Assembly: GCA_003141195.1 (NCBI GenBank)
Contig: PLLC01000096.1
Location: 3,134-41,710 of the forward strand
Length of the DNA stretch: 38,577 nucleotides
Reading direction: 5' to 3'
From: Syntrophaceae bacterium
GTDB taxonomy: Bacteria; Desulfobacterota; Syntrophia; Syntrophales; UBA5619
Numbering within the stretch: position 1 is the stretch's first letter; each line of letters begins with the position of its first letter. Shown here piece by piece: positions 7,901-14,675 of the stretch. The notes beneath the pieces are model-generated. The model was not told where the DNA came from. It saw only the letters and a program-made list of their open reading frames with translations, and made no database searches. The translations under genes and the position numbers were made by a program.

Positions 7901-8797
7901 GATGGCGTGTGCAGGTTTGGGGGAAACGGGCAGACGATACCGCGGATGAGGCTCGAAGCCCTGAAGGCATACCTGGACAACGCGCGCCGGGCGTTCGAGG
8001 CTGACACGGGCCGGGCGGGCTGGCCCGCCTTCCTGAAGGAGAACGCCTTCCTGATGGGACGTTTCTTCGATGAGGTCGTTGAAGAGCCGCGCGTGCTGCT
8101 CACCGAAGAGAGGCACAGGATCATCTCTTCGAAGGCCCGCTTCACGGTGTCCGATTACGGGCGCGCCCGGAAGCTCCTTTCCGGGGAGTACGATTTCGCC
8201 GATGAGGATGAGATCCCCTCCGGGGGCGTGCGCGTCTCGTGGCTGAAAAGAGGCCCCTCCAAGGACTGGGAGATGGGCCCCGAGTCAGACGAAAAGGGAA
8301 TGGTCGTCACCTCCAGCATCGTCCATCCCTCCGGGAAAATGACATTTACGGTTCTCGGCACGGTCGACCTCCATCCCGACAGACTGACCCTCGAATGCAT
8401 GTCCCGGGAACGGCTCGAAAGGGGTAAGAAGAGGCTTCTCGATCTGCTGCGGGGGTCCGTCCGTCACCGCGTCGACGAGTTCGAAGACATCCATGTGGCC
8501 ATGGAACGGCGCGAAGGAAAAGGCGAAGCGGCAAAGCCCTTAAAGAATGAGGAGGCCCGGGCCATGCTGGCCTCCATGATGCAGAAGCATATGTCCGCCT
8601 GGCCTGATAAAGAGATTCCGGCCCTCGGTGGCAAGACCCCCCGTGAGGCCTTGGCGACAAAAGCGGGGCGGGAGAAAGTCCTCGACCTCATTAAAGACCT
8701 GGAAAACGGAGAAGCCAGGAAGAAGAAGGCCGGGGAACCCTTCATTGACCTCGGTCTCTTGAGGAGCGAGCTGGGAATAGGGAGGGATGAAGGGTAG
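4967..8797 (+). CDS. Large HEAT/zinc-ribbon/TPR/SEC-C protein
   Basis: A 1276-residue cytosolic protein with an unusual domain chain. Residues 1-560 look like alpha-helical HEAT-type repeats. A four-cysteine zinc ribbon follows at about 568-600 (CRSCRNVYHY, then CKKCGALDHY). TPR-like helices lie at about 655-730. A SEC-C zinc motif is at about 793-812 (HPCPCGSGKKYKKCC). The C-terminal part ends with ALGGKTPREALATKAGREKV near 1225, a motif found with SEC-C proteins and similar to the DUF2384 toxin-binding region. SEC-C motifs are known from SecA and other protein-binding contexts. The function is unknown; a scaffold or adaptor is the best guess. The start at 4967 is chosen because AGGAGGA lies 4 nt upstream; an earlier ATG at 4943 lacks a site. 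It is an isolated gene. Confidence 0.85.
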   Translation: MTTLLWSFEELARLCGHQDRRVKGWAAGRMRCLYPKEAGPLMVSLLNDRNGPVAAQAAAYFCDDPDRNFADALLAAFRTSSGIAAKHLAHALALMKDGRLLDAVRDKHARIPGADPADFAGVLMNVALLGTDESQRYVEDALRHLDSFGDFKEMAAGAFFNANIEAGTEIGKLLLFAYHSGVSGYVPALLAEIANRAGAWCPVDALTGKSGKGQASKVLAGEVEASLDLLAGTGCDAGNAIEKLLKKRRFDEILEEAERTALAIQQAKRLERGEEAYIRWQAGRDVPYFHCAALDALKATAAEAPTAQRETVAGIAVIVLAFLAESRSLIALNPETLDADAALDLFFEDRPDAPQDDAIMDLLAKRADVKSLAREAVRRVGQLPFAQANGRLIRFAGRFIDERLARELLAVDFDGNGFEDDVAEAVGGLGPLSIPLLRPFFEKNDPAGIPLALRILENLPTEASVDLILAHWSRLWDGYREWLLDAVAYIGDKRFIPALKIELREGEQAEGEAFCLLCLINGEADPELERIEREMELREEREKRLQGAMEKEDMGAFLREPLEISLKCRSCRNVYHYTVDKVFVAVGAKDTVIEDHIVCKKCGALDHYEIASEGMIAVTARLALLTYDPETAKMDRDEMTVVPIRSISAFGKEIPLQDLVDKYEKKLRKNPESPELLIGFANALRQIKRREDSVSFYERAIKNDPLAVEGHVSLGEYALDKGDLETAFSHYSKAAEIMDRGHYYRVSADLDQFKEGLLDKLMMVAERLGRRLPHPGAPRLVTEAPVPARQEVGRNHPCPCGSGKKYKKCCLLKESGQEHAPAEPGPRKPPAPDPVFQSLQKSLSRYVEREIFRKDFLRATGIFWNIEPLEPIILPERASEDKGQFHDWFINDYRTADGKTILQGFCDRRLSTLSADERRLAESLMKSYHSIYEVQAVREGEGLTIRDVFTGEEMDVEEVSGSYMAVKWDLVQVRVYRMDGVCRFGGNGQTIPRMRLEALKAYLDNARRAFEADTGRAGWPAFLKENAFLMGRFFDEVVEEPRVLLTEERHRIISSKARFTVSDYGRARKLLSGEYDFADEDEIPSGGVRVSWLKRGPSKDWEMGPESDEKGMVVTSSIVHPSGKMTFTVLGTVDLHPDRLTLECMSRERLERGKKRLLDLLRGSVRHRVDEFEDIHVAMERREGKGEAAKPLKNEEARAMLASMMQKHMSAWPDKEIPALGGKTPREALATKAGREKVLDLIKDLENGEARKKKAGEPFIDLGLLRSELGIGRDEG

Positions 8798-8884
8798 CGA
8801 AAATACACCTCTTCAAATCGCATTTCCGGATCTCCTGTAGCATCTGCGTCCGTCTCATCCGCCGCCTCCAATGGCGACCATCCT

Positions 8885-8936
8885 AAACCGGACAGATCGT
8901 GCGCTACAAATCCGGACAGTTTACGTGCACCTGACA
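8885..8936. repeat. Tandem repeat resembling an insertion-sequence end
   Basis: Two near-copies lie head to tail: AAACCGGACAGATCGTGC at 8885 and AAATCCGGACAGTTTACGTGC at 8908. Repeated CCGGACAG boxes of this kind are found at the ends of some insertion sequences, including IS21-type elements, where the transposase binds. No transposase gene is present, so this would be a solo end or remnant. The IS link is from memory and not confirmed. Confidence 0.4.
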
Positions 8937-8952
8937 AGTGGCCAGATACCTG

Positions 8953-8981
8953 TTGACATGCAAGCTGGTTCTTCGTATCCT
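8953..8981 (+). promoter_or_regulatory. Putative sigma-70 promoter for ndk
   Basis: TTGACA (8953-8958) is followed after 17 bases by TATCCT (8976-8981), 72 bases before the ndk ATG. The -35 box is perfect and the -10 box matches at four of six positions. It sits just after the IS-end-like repeat. Confidence 0.5.
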
Positions 8982-9052
8982 CCTCCGGCGTTTGATAGGA
9001 TGTTCGTCAAGCAATCCGGTGTTTCCGGATATCATTTTTTCAGGAGGAAGAA

Positions 9053-9505
9053 ATGGAACGTTCTCTGGTTCTGGTCAAACCCGACGGGGTGCAGCGCGGT
9101 CTCGTAGGCGAGGTGATCGCCCGCCTGGAGCGACGCGGACTGCTTCTCGCGGGGGCGAAATTCATGCAGGTCAGCCGGGAGCTGGCCGAAGAGCACTATG
9201 CGATTCACAAGGGCAAGCCGTTTTACGACAGTCTGATCGCCTATATCACCTCCGCCCCGGTGATGGCGATGGTCTGGGAAGGCCCCAAGGCAGCGGCCGC
9301 CATCCGCCAGACGATGGGCGCCACCCGCCCTCTGGAAGCCGCGCCGGGGACGATCCGCCACGATTTCGCCCTGGAAGTGGGCCGCAACCTCACCCACGCT
9401 TCGGACAGCCCCGAAAACGGCGTGACGGAAGCGGCGCTTTGGTTCAAACCGGAGGAGATGGTCTCCTGGAAACGCGCCGTGGATCCGTGGATTTTTGAGA
9501 AGTAA
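9053..9505 (+). CDS. ndk: Nucleoside diphosphate kinase
   Basis: A 150-residue cytosolic enzyme that transfers the gamma phosphate of ATP to nucleoside diphosphates through a phospho-histidine. ERSLVLVKPDGVQRGL at the N-terminus and RNLTHASDSPENG near 111-123 are diagnostic; His115 is the catalytic residue. The family usually reads NxIHGSDS here, so the Thr and Ala are mild variations. AGGAGG is well placed upstream of the ATG. It is the first gene of a co-directional run that continues with a transglutaminase-like protein and a GMP-synthase subunit, so nucleotide supply may be a shared theme. Confidence 0.96.
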   Translation: MERSLVLVKPDGVQRGLVGEVIARLERRGLLLAGAKFMQVSRELAEEHYAIHKGKPFYDSLIAYITSAPVMAMVWEGPKAAAAIRQTMGATRPLEAAPGTIRHDFALEVGRNLTHASDSPENGVTEAALWFKPEEMVSWKRAVDPWIFEK

Positions 9506-9590
9506 GGCGCCATACGCCGGTGCGTCGTTCAGGTGATTAACCGGGAACCTCGGAGGATCCGTGCTTTTCTCATAACCGGAGATGTGCATC

Positions 9591-10280
9591 ATGGTCTCAT
9601 CCACGACTGAGGATTTTGATGTTTATCTGCGGCCCACCGTATTTATCGATTGCGACCACCCGGCGGTCGTCGCGTTTGCGAAAACAACCGCCGGGGATGC
9701 TGCAGACGAGACCGGTCAGGCGGTCCGCATCTTTTACGCCGTCCGTGATCAGATCCAATACGATCCCTATGGGATCGACCTGGCGGAAGATCGGTTCAAG
9801 GCCAGCGTGGTCTTAGGCAAGAAATCCGGTTATTGCGTGGAGAAGGCGCTGTTGCTGGCTGCGGCCGCGCGCGCCGTCGGTATTCCCAGCCGCCTCCGGT
9901 TCGCCGACGTCCGGAATCACCTGACCACGGAACGTCTGAAAGAGATCATGAAGACAGACCTGTTCATCTACCACGGCTATGCGGAAATGTTCCTGAACGG
10001 CCGCTGGGTCAAAGCCACCCCCACCTTTAACCTGTCCCTCTGTGAACGGTTCGACGTCAAGCCCCTTGATTTCGACGGCATTCATGATGCGGTCTTCCAC
10101 GAATTCGACCGGAAGGGAAACCGGCATATGGAATATGTTTATGACCACGGCCCTTTTGCGGACCTGCCCTACGAGATGATCCTGGCCGCCTTCCGAAAGC
10201 ATTACCCCATCTATTTTTCAAAGGAAAAAACGGCCGTCGCCGGGGATTTCGCGGCGGAGGCCCTGAAGGAACAATCATAA
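9591..10280 (+). CDS. Transglutaminase-like superfamily protein
   Basis: A 229-residue protein with the cysteine-protease-like transglutaminase core. Cys82 lies in KSGYCVEKALLLAAAARAVG, His128 in FIYHGYAEMFLNGRW, and the third polar residue is probably Asn147 in TPTFN. No signal peptide is seen, so it is likely cytosolic. Such bacterial proteins usually hydrolyse or transfer amide bonds; the substrate is unknown. The ATG at 9591 is chosen because GGAG lies 9 nt upstream, while the ATG at 9582 is too close to it. It sits 37 bases before the GMP-synthase-like gene, with which it is probably co-transcribed. Confidence 0.82.
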   Translation: MVSSTTEDFDVYLRPTVFIDCDHPAVVAFAKTTAGDAADETGQAVRIFYAVRDQIQYDPYGIDLAEDRFKASVVLGKKSGYCVEKALLLAAAARAVGIPSRLRFADVRNHLTTERLKEIMKTDLFIYHGYAEMFLNGRWVKATPTFNLSLCERFDVKPLDFDGIHDAVFHEFDRKGNRHMEYVYDHGPFADLPYEMILAAFRKHYPIYFSKEKTAVAGDFAAEALKEQS

Positions 10281-10317
10281 AGAATTCAAACGATCAAAGA
10301 AGGGAGAACGGGACCAT

Positions 10318-11283
10318 ATGAAAACCAAGGAAATCCGGGCGGAAGATCTGAATGCGGGAAAATGGATCCAGGAAAAGGTCCGGGAATTGCGAAAAAAGGT
10401 CGGAAACGGTCTGGCCGTCAATGCCCTGTCCGGCGGGGTGGACTCATCGGTCGTCACCGCCTTGGGACACAGGGCCCTGGGGGATCGTTTGAAAACCTGT
10501 TTCATCGACAACGGCCTCATGCGGCAGGGCGAACCGCAGCGCGTCGCAGCCCTCTTCAAAGGGATCGGCGTCCCCGTTGAGATCATCCCGGTCCGGAAGG
10601 CGTTCTTTGCGGCCCTGAAGGGGATCACCGATCCGGAAGAAAAAAGGGAAGCCATCACCCAGGCCTTCTATAAAAACGTATTTCGGGACATTGTGCTCAA
10701 AAGCGGGGCCCGTTATCTTCTCCAGGGCACGATCCTCACCGATGTGGACGAAACGGTGGCGGGCATCAAGCGGCAACATAATGTCTTCGAGCCGTTGGGC
10801 ATCGACCCGCAGAAGGCCTTCGGATACAAGATTCTGGAACCCCTCATCCAGTTCCGCAAGGACGGCGTGAGAAAACTGGGCCAGGCCCTGGGACTGCCGG
10901 AAGCGGCCTTTATGAGAATCCCCTTCCCGGGTCCCGCCCTCGCCGCGCGGGTGATTGGAGAAGTTACGCCGGATAAAATCAGAATGGTCCGGAAGGCGAC
11001 AGCCATAACCGAAAAGTGGCTCGCCAAATCGGGCGCCTTTCAGTACCTCGCCATTCTGCATGAGGATCGCGTGACGGGGATGAAAGACGGCAAAAGGGTC
11101 TTTGGAAACCAGATTGAAATCCGCTGCTGGGACAGTTTGGATGCCCGCACGGCCACACCGACGAGACTGCCCTTCGAAATCCTGGAAAAGATCGCAAACG
11201 GCATCGTTGAGGCCATTCCGGAGGTCGTGAGCGTTACCTACAATATTACCGCCAAACCGCCCTCCACCATCGAGGCGATATGA
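10318..11283 (+). CDS. Stand-alone GMP synthase PP-ATPase subunit (GuaA C-terminal type)
   Basis: A 321-residue protein equivalent to the ATP-pyrophosphatase and dimerisation parts of GMP synthase, which adenylates XMP before amination to GMP. The P-loop SGGVDSS lies at residues 38-44. The GTILTDVDE region, FPGPALAARVIGEVTPDK, and the C-terminal ITAKPPSTIE match GuaA; the usual ending is TIEWE. There is no glutamine amidotransferase domain and no such gene beside it. It may be an archaeal-type GuaAb subunit with its partner elsewhere, may use ammonia, or may be a paralogue with another substrate. Its stop overlaps the start of the transglycosylase gene (ATGA). Confidence 0.85.
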   Translation: MKTKEIRAEDLNAGKWIQEKVRELRKKVGNGLAVNALSGGVDSSVVTALGHRALGDRLKTCFIDNGLMRQGEPQRVAALFKGIGVPVEIIPVRKAFFAALKGITDPEEKREAITQAFYKNVFRDIVLKSGARYLLQGTILTDVDETVAGIKRQHNVFEPLGIDPQKAFGYKILEPLIQFRKDGVRKLGQALGLPEAAFMRIPFPGPALAARVIGEVTPDKIRMVRKATAITEKWLAKSGAFQYLAILHEDRVTGMKDGKRVFGNQIEIRCWDSLDARTATPTRLPFEILEKIANGIVEAIPEVVSVTYNITAKPPSTIEAI

Positions 11284-13235
11284 GGATTTGCACGGCGGCA
11301 TCGATGCGGGCGATCCTGGCGGCGGTCTTGGTGGCGCTGCCCGCGGCGGTTTTTGCGGCCGGGGGTTCGTCCCAGGACAAGGCGGTGCTTGCCGCCCGCG
11401 ATGCCTTTGTCTCCGGCGACGGGTTTAAGCTTGCCGGATATGTGGGAAAGGTCCGGGGCCATGCGCTCGACGCCTATGTCGCCTTCTGGCGGTTGCGGCT
11501 GCGCCTGGAGGAAGCCGCTCCGGGCGAAATGCGGAATTTTCTGGGCCGGAACGAAGGGACCGTTCTTGCCGAGCAGCTGCGCCGGGAGTGGCTTCGCGTC
11601 CTGGGCAAAAACGGACAATGGGATCTTTTCCGGGAGGAGTACCCCTTGCTCGTCAAAGCGGATCCCGATGTCGCGTGTTATGCGCTTCAGGAACGCTGGC
11701 GTCGGCAGGACGTCTCCGTGTTTGCCGAGGTCAGATCCTTCTGGAAAGCGCCGCGGGCCCTTCCCGCAGGCTGTGCGCCGGTGGTTGAGGCAATGCTGCA
11801 ATCCTGGGATCTTACGCCGCGAGACCTGCGCGACCGCTTCCGGCTTCTCGTCCAGGCCAACCTCATGGCGGAGGCCCGGCGGATCGCGGAACGCCTTCCC
11901 GCAGATCAAGCCCCTTCCGCGATTCAGATCGACAACGCCGACGGGGCGCCGGCCAGGTTTCTGGAGCGATCCGCTGCCGATCCAAAAACGGCGGCCGGGC
12001 GCGAACTCTGGATCGTTGCGCTCACAAGCCTGGTCCGGAGCGATCTGCAGCGCGCGGTGAGCTGCTGGGACGGCAGGCTGAGGGAACGTTTTCCGCTGGA
12101 GGACCAGCAGTATGTGTGGGCGATGCTCGCCACCCACGCCGCTTGCCGTCACCTTCCGGAGGCCCTGGATTGGTTCGGAAAAGCCGGGGAGATGCCGCTT
12201 TCGGACGAACAGCTTGCCTGGCGTGCGCGCATCGCGCTCCGGCAGGAAAACTGGTCGGAGGTGAAAAGTGCGATCGAGCGGATGTCGCCGTCTGAGCGCC
12301 ATGAGCCGGTCTGGATCTACTGGTTGGGACGCTCGCTATGCGCGCTCGGGGCGCAGGAAGATGGACGGACGCTTCTTGGCCGTATCGCCGGCGAACATCA
12401 TTTCTACGGCCGGCTCGCTGCGGAGGAGTTAGAGATGCCGCTGGAGATCCCGCCGAAGGCGGCGCCGCCGACCCGGAAAGAGATTGCCGAGGTCGCCGCT
12501 CGGGCCGGCATGCAGCGGTCGCTGGCGCTTTACCGGCTCGGCTTGCGGACCGAGGCCGTTGCCGAATGGCTGTGGACCGTCCGCACGATGGACGACCGGG
12601 CGCTGCTGGCCGCCGCGGAGCTGGCGAAGCGAAACGGGATCTGGGACCGCGCCATAAACACGGCCGACCGGACGGTCGCCGAGCACGACTTTACCATCCG
12701 CTACCCTGTACCCTACAGCAAAGTGCTCTCGAAGCAGGCGCGCGTCCGGAAACTTGACGAACCGCTGCTCTTCGGGCTGGTTCGCCAGGAAAGCCGCTTT
12801 ATCGCCGACGCCCGGTCTTCGGCCGGCGCCGTGGGATTGATGCAGTTGCTGCCGTCGACGGCGCGCCTGGTCGCAAAAAAAATCGGCATGAAGGGATTTC
12901 ACCCGTCCCGCCTGGGACGGCCGGAGGTGAACGCCGCGCTTGGAGCCTTCTATCTGCGGCAAGTGCTCGATGAGTTCGGCGGCAACGCGGCGCTCGCCGC
13001 CGCCGCCTACAACGGCGGTCCGGGCCGCGCGCGCAGGTGGTGCGACGCGAAACCCCTCGAGGGCGCCATCTACGTCGAGACGATCCCATTTGCCGAGACG
13101 CGCCAGTACGTCAAGAAGGTGATGACGAACGCCGTCTATTACGCCGCCTTGTCGGGCGGGGAGCAACGCTCTCTGAAGTCCCGCCTGGGGACGATCGGAG
13201 GCGTGACGGCGATGAAGAACGGGGCGGACGAATGA
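11280..13235 (+). CDS. Soluble lytic murein transglycosylase, Slt70-like
   Basis: A 651-residue exported enzyme that cleaves the glycan strands of peptidoglycan. A signal peptide is evident (hydrophobic residues 8-24 ending PAAVFAAG). A long alpha-superhelical region follows to about residue 480. The C-terminal lysozyme-like SLT domain has LVRQESRF with catalytic Glu504, then SSAGAVGLMQLLPSTA and AAAAYNGGPGRARRW. Length and order match Slt70, though without a lipobox, so it should be periplasmic. It is translationally coupled to the GMP-synthase-like gene by a 4-bp overlap, an unusual pairing. The whole CDS is intact. Confidence 0.93.
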   Translation: MRICTAASMRAILAAVLVALPAAVFAAGGSSQDKAVLAARDAFVSGDGFKLAGYVGKVRGHALDAYVAFWRLRLRLEEAAPGEMRNFLGRNEGTVLAEQLRREWLRVLGKNGQWDLFREEYPLLVKADPDVACYALQERWRRQDVSVFAEVRSFWKAPRALPAGCAPVVEAMLQSWDLTPRDLRDRFRLLVQANLMAEARRIAERLPADQAPSAIQIDNADGAPARFLERSAADPKTAAGRELWIVALTSLVRSDLQRAVSCWDGRLRERFPLEDQQYVWAMLATHAACRHLPEALDWFGKAGEMPLSDEQLAWRARIALRQENWSEVKSAIERMSPSERHEPVWIYWLGRSLCALGAQEDGRTLLGRIAGEHHFYGRLAAEELEMPLEIPPKAAPPTRKEIAEVAARAGMQRSLALYRLGLRTEAVAEWLWTVRTMDDRALLAAAELAKRNGIWDRAINTADRTVAEHDFTIRYPVPYSKVLSKQARVRKLDEPLLFGLVRQESRFIADARSSAGAVGLMQLLPSTARLVAKKIGMKGFHPSRLGRPEVNAALGAFYLRQVLDEFGGNAALAAAAYNGGPGRARRWCDAKPLEGAIYVETIPFAETRQYVKKVMTNAVYYAALSGGEQRSLKSRLGTIGGVTAMKNGADE

Positions 13236-13283
13236 GCGGAATCGTCTGATATCCATTCCCATATTGCAGAGAGGTTATTCGAC

Positions 13284-14009
13284 ATGGCAAAAATGACGGA
13301 ACAGAAGATGTTGCAGGCGCTAACAAATTTTGATACCCCCTCCATCACCAACGTGGTGGCCACCTATCCTTCAAACCCCCTCTGTCTGGGGCTTTACAAT
13401 CCCTGGACCGAGAACTGGTACACCGATCAGACGATCCGCTGCATGTACCCCGAGCTTGGGCGAATCGCCGGTTATGCGGTCACCTGCGTTTATGGTTTAC
13501 CCGATCCGGGCTTCAAGCGGCTCTCCTTCATGGACGTCATCGATGCGCTCGACGCCTCCCCGAAGCCGACGATCATGGTCTTGCAGCAGAAGTTTCCCCC
13601 CGAGATCGCAGGCAAGGTGGGACTGTCGGGAGGCAAGATGACCACGGCGATGAAGGCCGTGGGGTGTCTGGGCGTGATTTCCAACGGCCCTTCGCGCGAT
13701 ATCGATGAGATCCGCCCGATGAAATTCCAGTACATGCTGAGCGGTGTGACCGCCGGGCACGGCGAAATGGCGGTGTATGCGGTGAACGTGGCGGTAGCGG
13801 TGGGGGGGATGGACGTATGCCCGGGCGAGATCGTCCACATGGACGAAAACGGCGCGGTCAAGTTCCCTGCGGACAAGCTGGAAGCGGTGCTGACCAACGT
13901 GCAGGCCCTGCAGAAAGATGAAACCGGGATCATGAGCCGGCTGCAAAAGGCCGCCTCGGCCGCCGAGGTGCGGGCCATCTATGCCGGGCAGTCCTACGCG
14001 AAAAAATAG
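13284..14009 (+). CDS. RraA-like / demethylmenaquinone methyltransferase-like family protein
   Basis: A 241-residue member of the RraA-like fold family. These proteins include RNase E regulators and 4-hydroxy-4-methyl-2-oxoglutarate aldolases; many were misnamed as methyltransferases. TPSITNVVATYP at the N-terminus and KAVGCLGVISNGPSRDIDEI near residues 121-140 correspond to the family's metal and substrate loop (usually DGxxRD; here NGPSRD). Later GEIVHMDENGAVKFP is typical. The Asp-to-Asn change in the loop makes activity hard to assign. It lies between the transglycosylase and a broken substrate-binding protein gene, on the same strand, and a catabolic role is possible. Confidence 0.82.
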   Translation: MAKMTEQKMLQALTNFDTPSITNVVATYPSNPLCLGLYNPWTENWYTDQTIRCMYPELGRIAGYAVTCVYGLPDPGFKRLSFMDVIDALDASPKPTIMVLQQKFPPEIAGKVGLSGGKMTTAMKAVGCLGVISNGPSRDIDEIRPMKFQYMLSGVTAGHGEMAVYAVNVAVAVGGMDVCPGEIVHMDENGAVKFPADKLEAVLTNVQALQKDETGIMSRLQKAASAAEVRAIYAGQSYAKK

Positions 14010-14044
14010 CGCCTCGATAAGGCCTGAACAAAAGAGGTCATGTC

Positions 14045-14623
14045 ATGAAAAGATCCCTGATTTTCGCATTGGCAATCGTCTTTTTGACCACCCTGGCCAC
14101 CGGTATTCTGTGGGGACAGGGGAAGTTTCCCAAAGAAACCGAGGAGTGGCTGAAAAAGTCGGAGCTCGGTCCTTACGAAACCCGGGGTTATGACGAAAAG
14201 CAGCTCTACGAGAAGGCCAAGCTGGAGAAGGAGGTGGCCGTCTATTCCTACTCGTCCCGCGTCCATCAGTTCGGGAAGACCTTCGAGCAGCAGTTTCCCG
14301 GCATCAAGGTGAACGGTTTCGATATGGATTCCACGGAGATCGTGACGAAGGTCCTGGCCGAACAGAGGGCGGGGAACTTTGCGGCCGACGTCATCTTCCT
14401 GAAGGACCCCTCCACCGTCCACCATGAACTTCTCGAAAAAGGGCTGGCCTTCACCTATGTCCCACCGGACCTGAAACCGGTCCTTCCCGAGCGCTTCCAG
14501 AAGCCCTTCCTTGTCCACCACGTCAGCCTTAACGCCCTGGTCTACAACACCGGGGTGAACAAAGTCCCTCCGGTCCAGAGCCTCTGGGACCTGACGAAGC
14601 CGTCCCATTTTCACGGCTTTTAA
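14045..14623 (+). pseudogene. ABC transporter substrate-binding protein, 3' truncated
   Basis: The 192-residue product has a signal peptide (residues 1-25). The N-terminal lobe of a Fe3+/2-aminoethylphosphonate-type periplasmic binding protein follows: EVAVYSYSSRVHQFGKTFEQ, then GNFAADVIFLKDPS and LNALVYNTGVNKVP. Family members are usually 330-400 residues. Here the sequence ends after SLWDLTKPSHFHGF, just where the second lobe should begin. The stop lies against the short repeat at 14624-14642, which suggests that a deletion or repeat insertion removed the rest. No permease or ATPase gene is nearby. The fragment is unlikely to bind ligand. Confidence 0.8.
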
Positions 14624-14642
14624 GACTTTTTACGAGGTCGTC
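14624..14642. repeat. Short dispersed repeat, copy 2
   Basis: GACTTTTTACGAGGTCGTC resembles the copies at 49-66 and 27963-27981. It lies directly at the broken end of the substrate-binding-protein gene and 33 bases from the 3' end of the convergent acyl-CoA synthetase. Confidence 0.5.
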
Positions 14643-14675
14643 TTTCTTCACGTAAACGCTATCCCCGGAGCCCTG

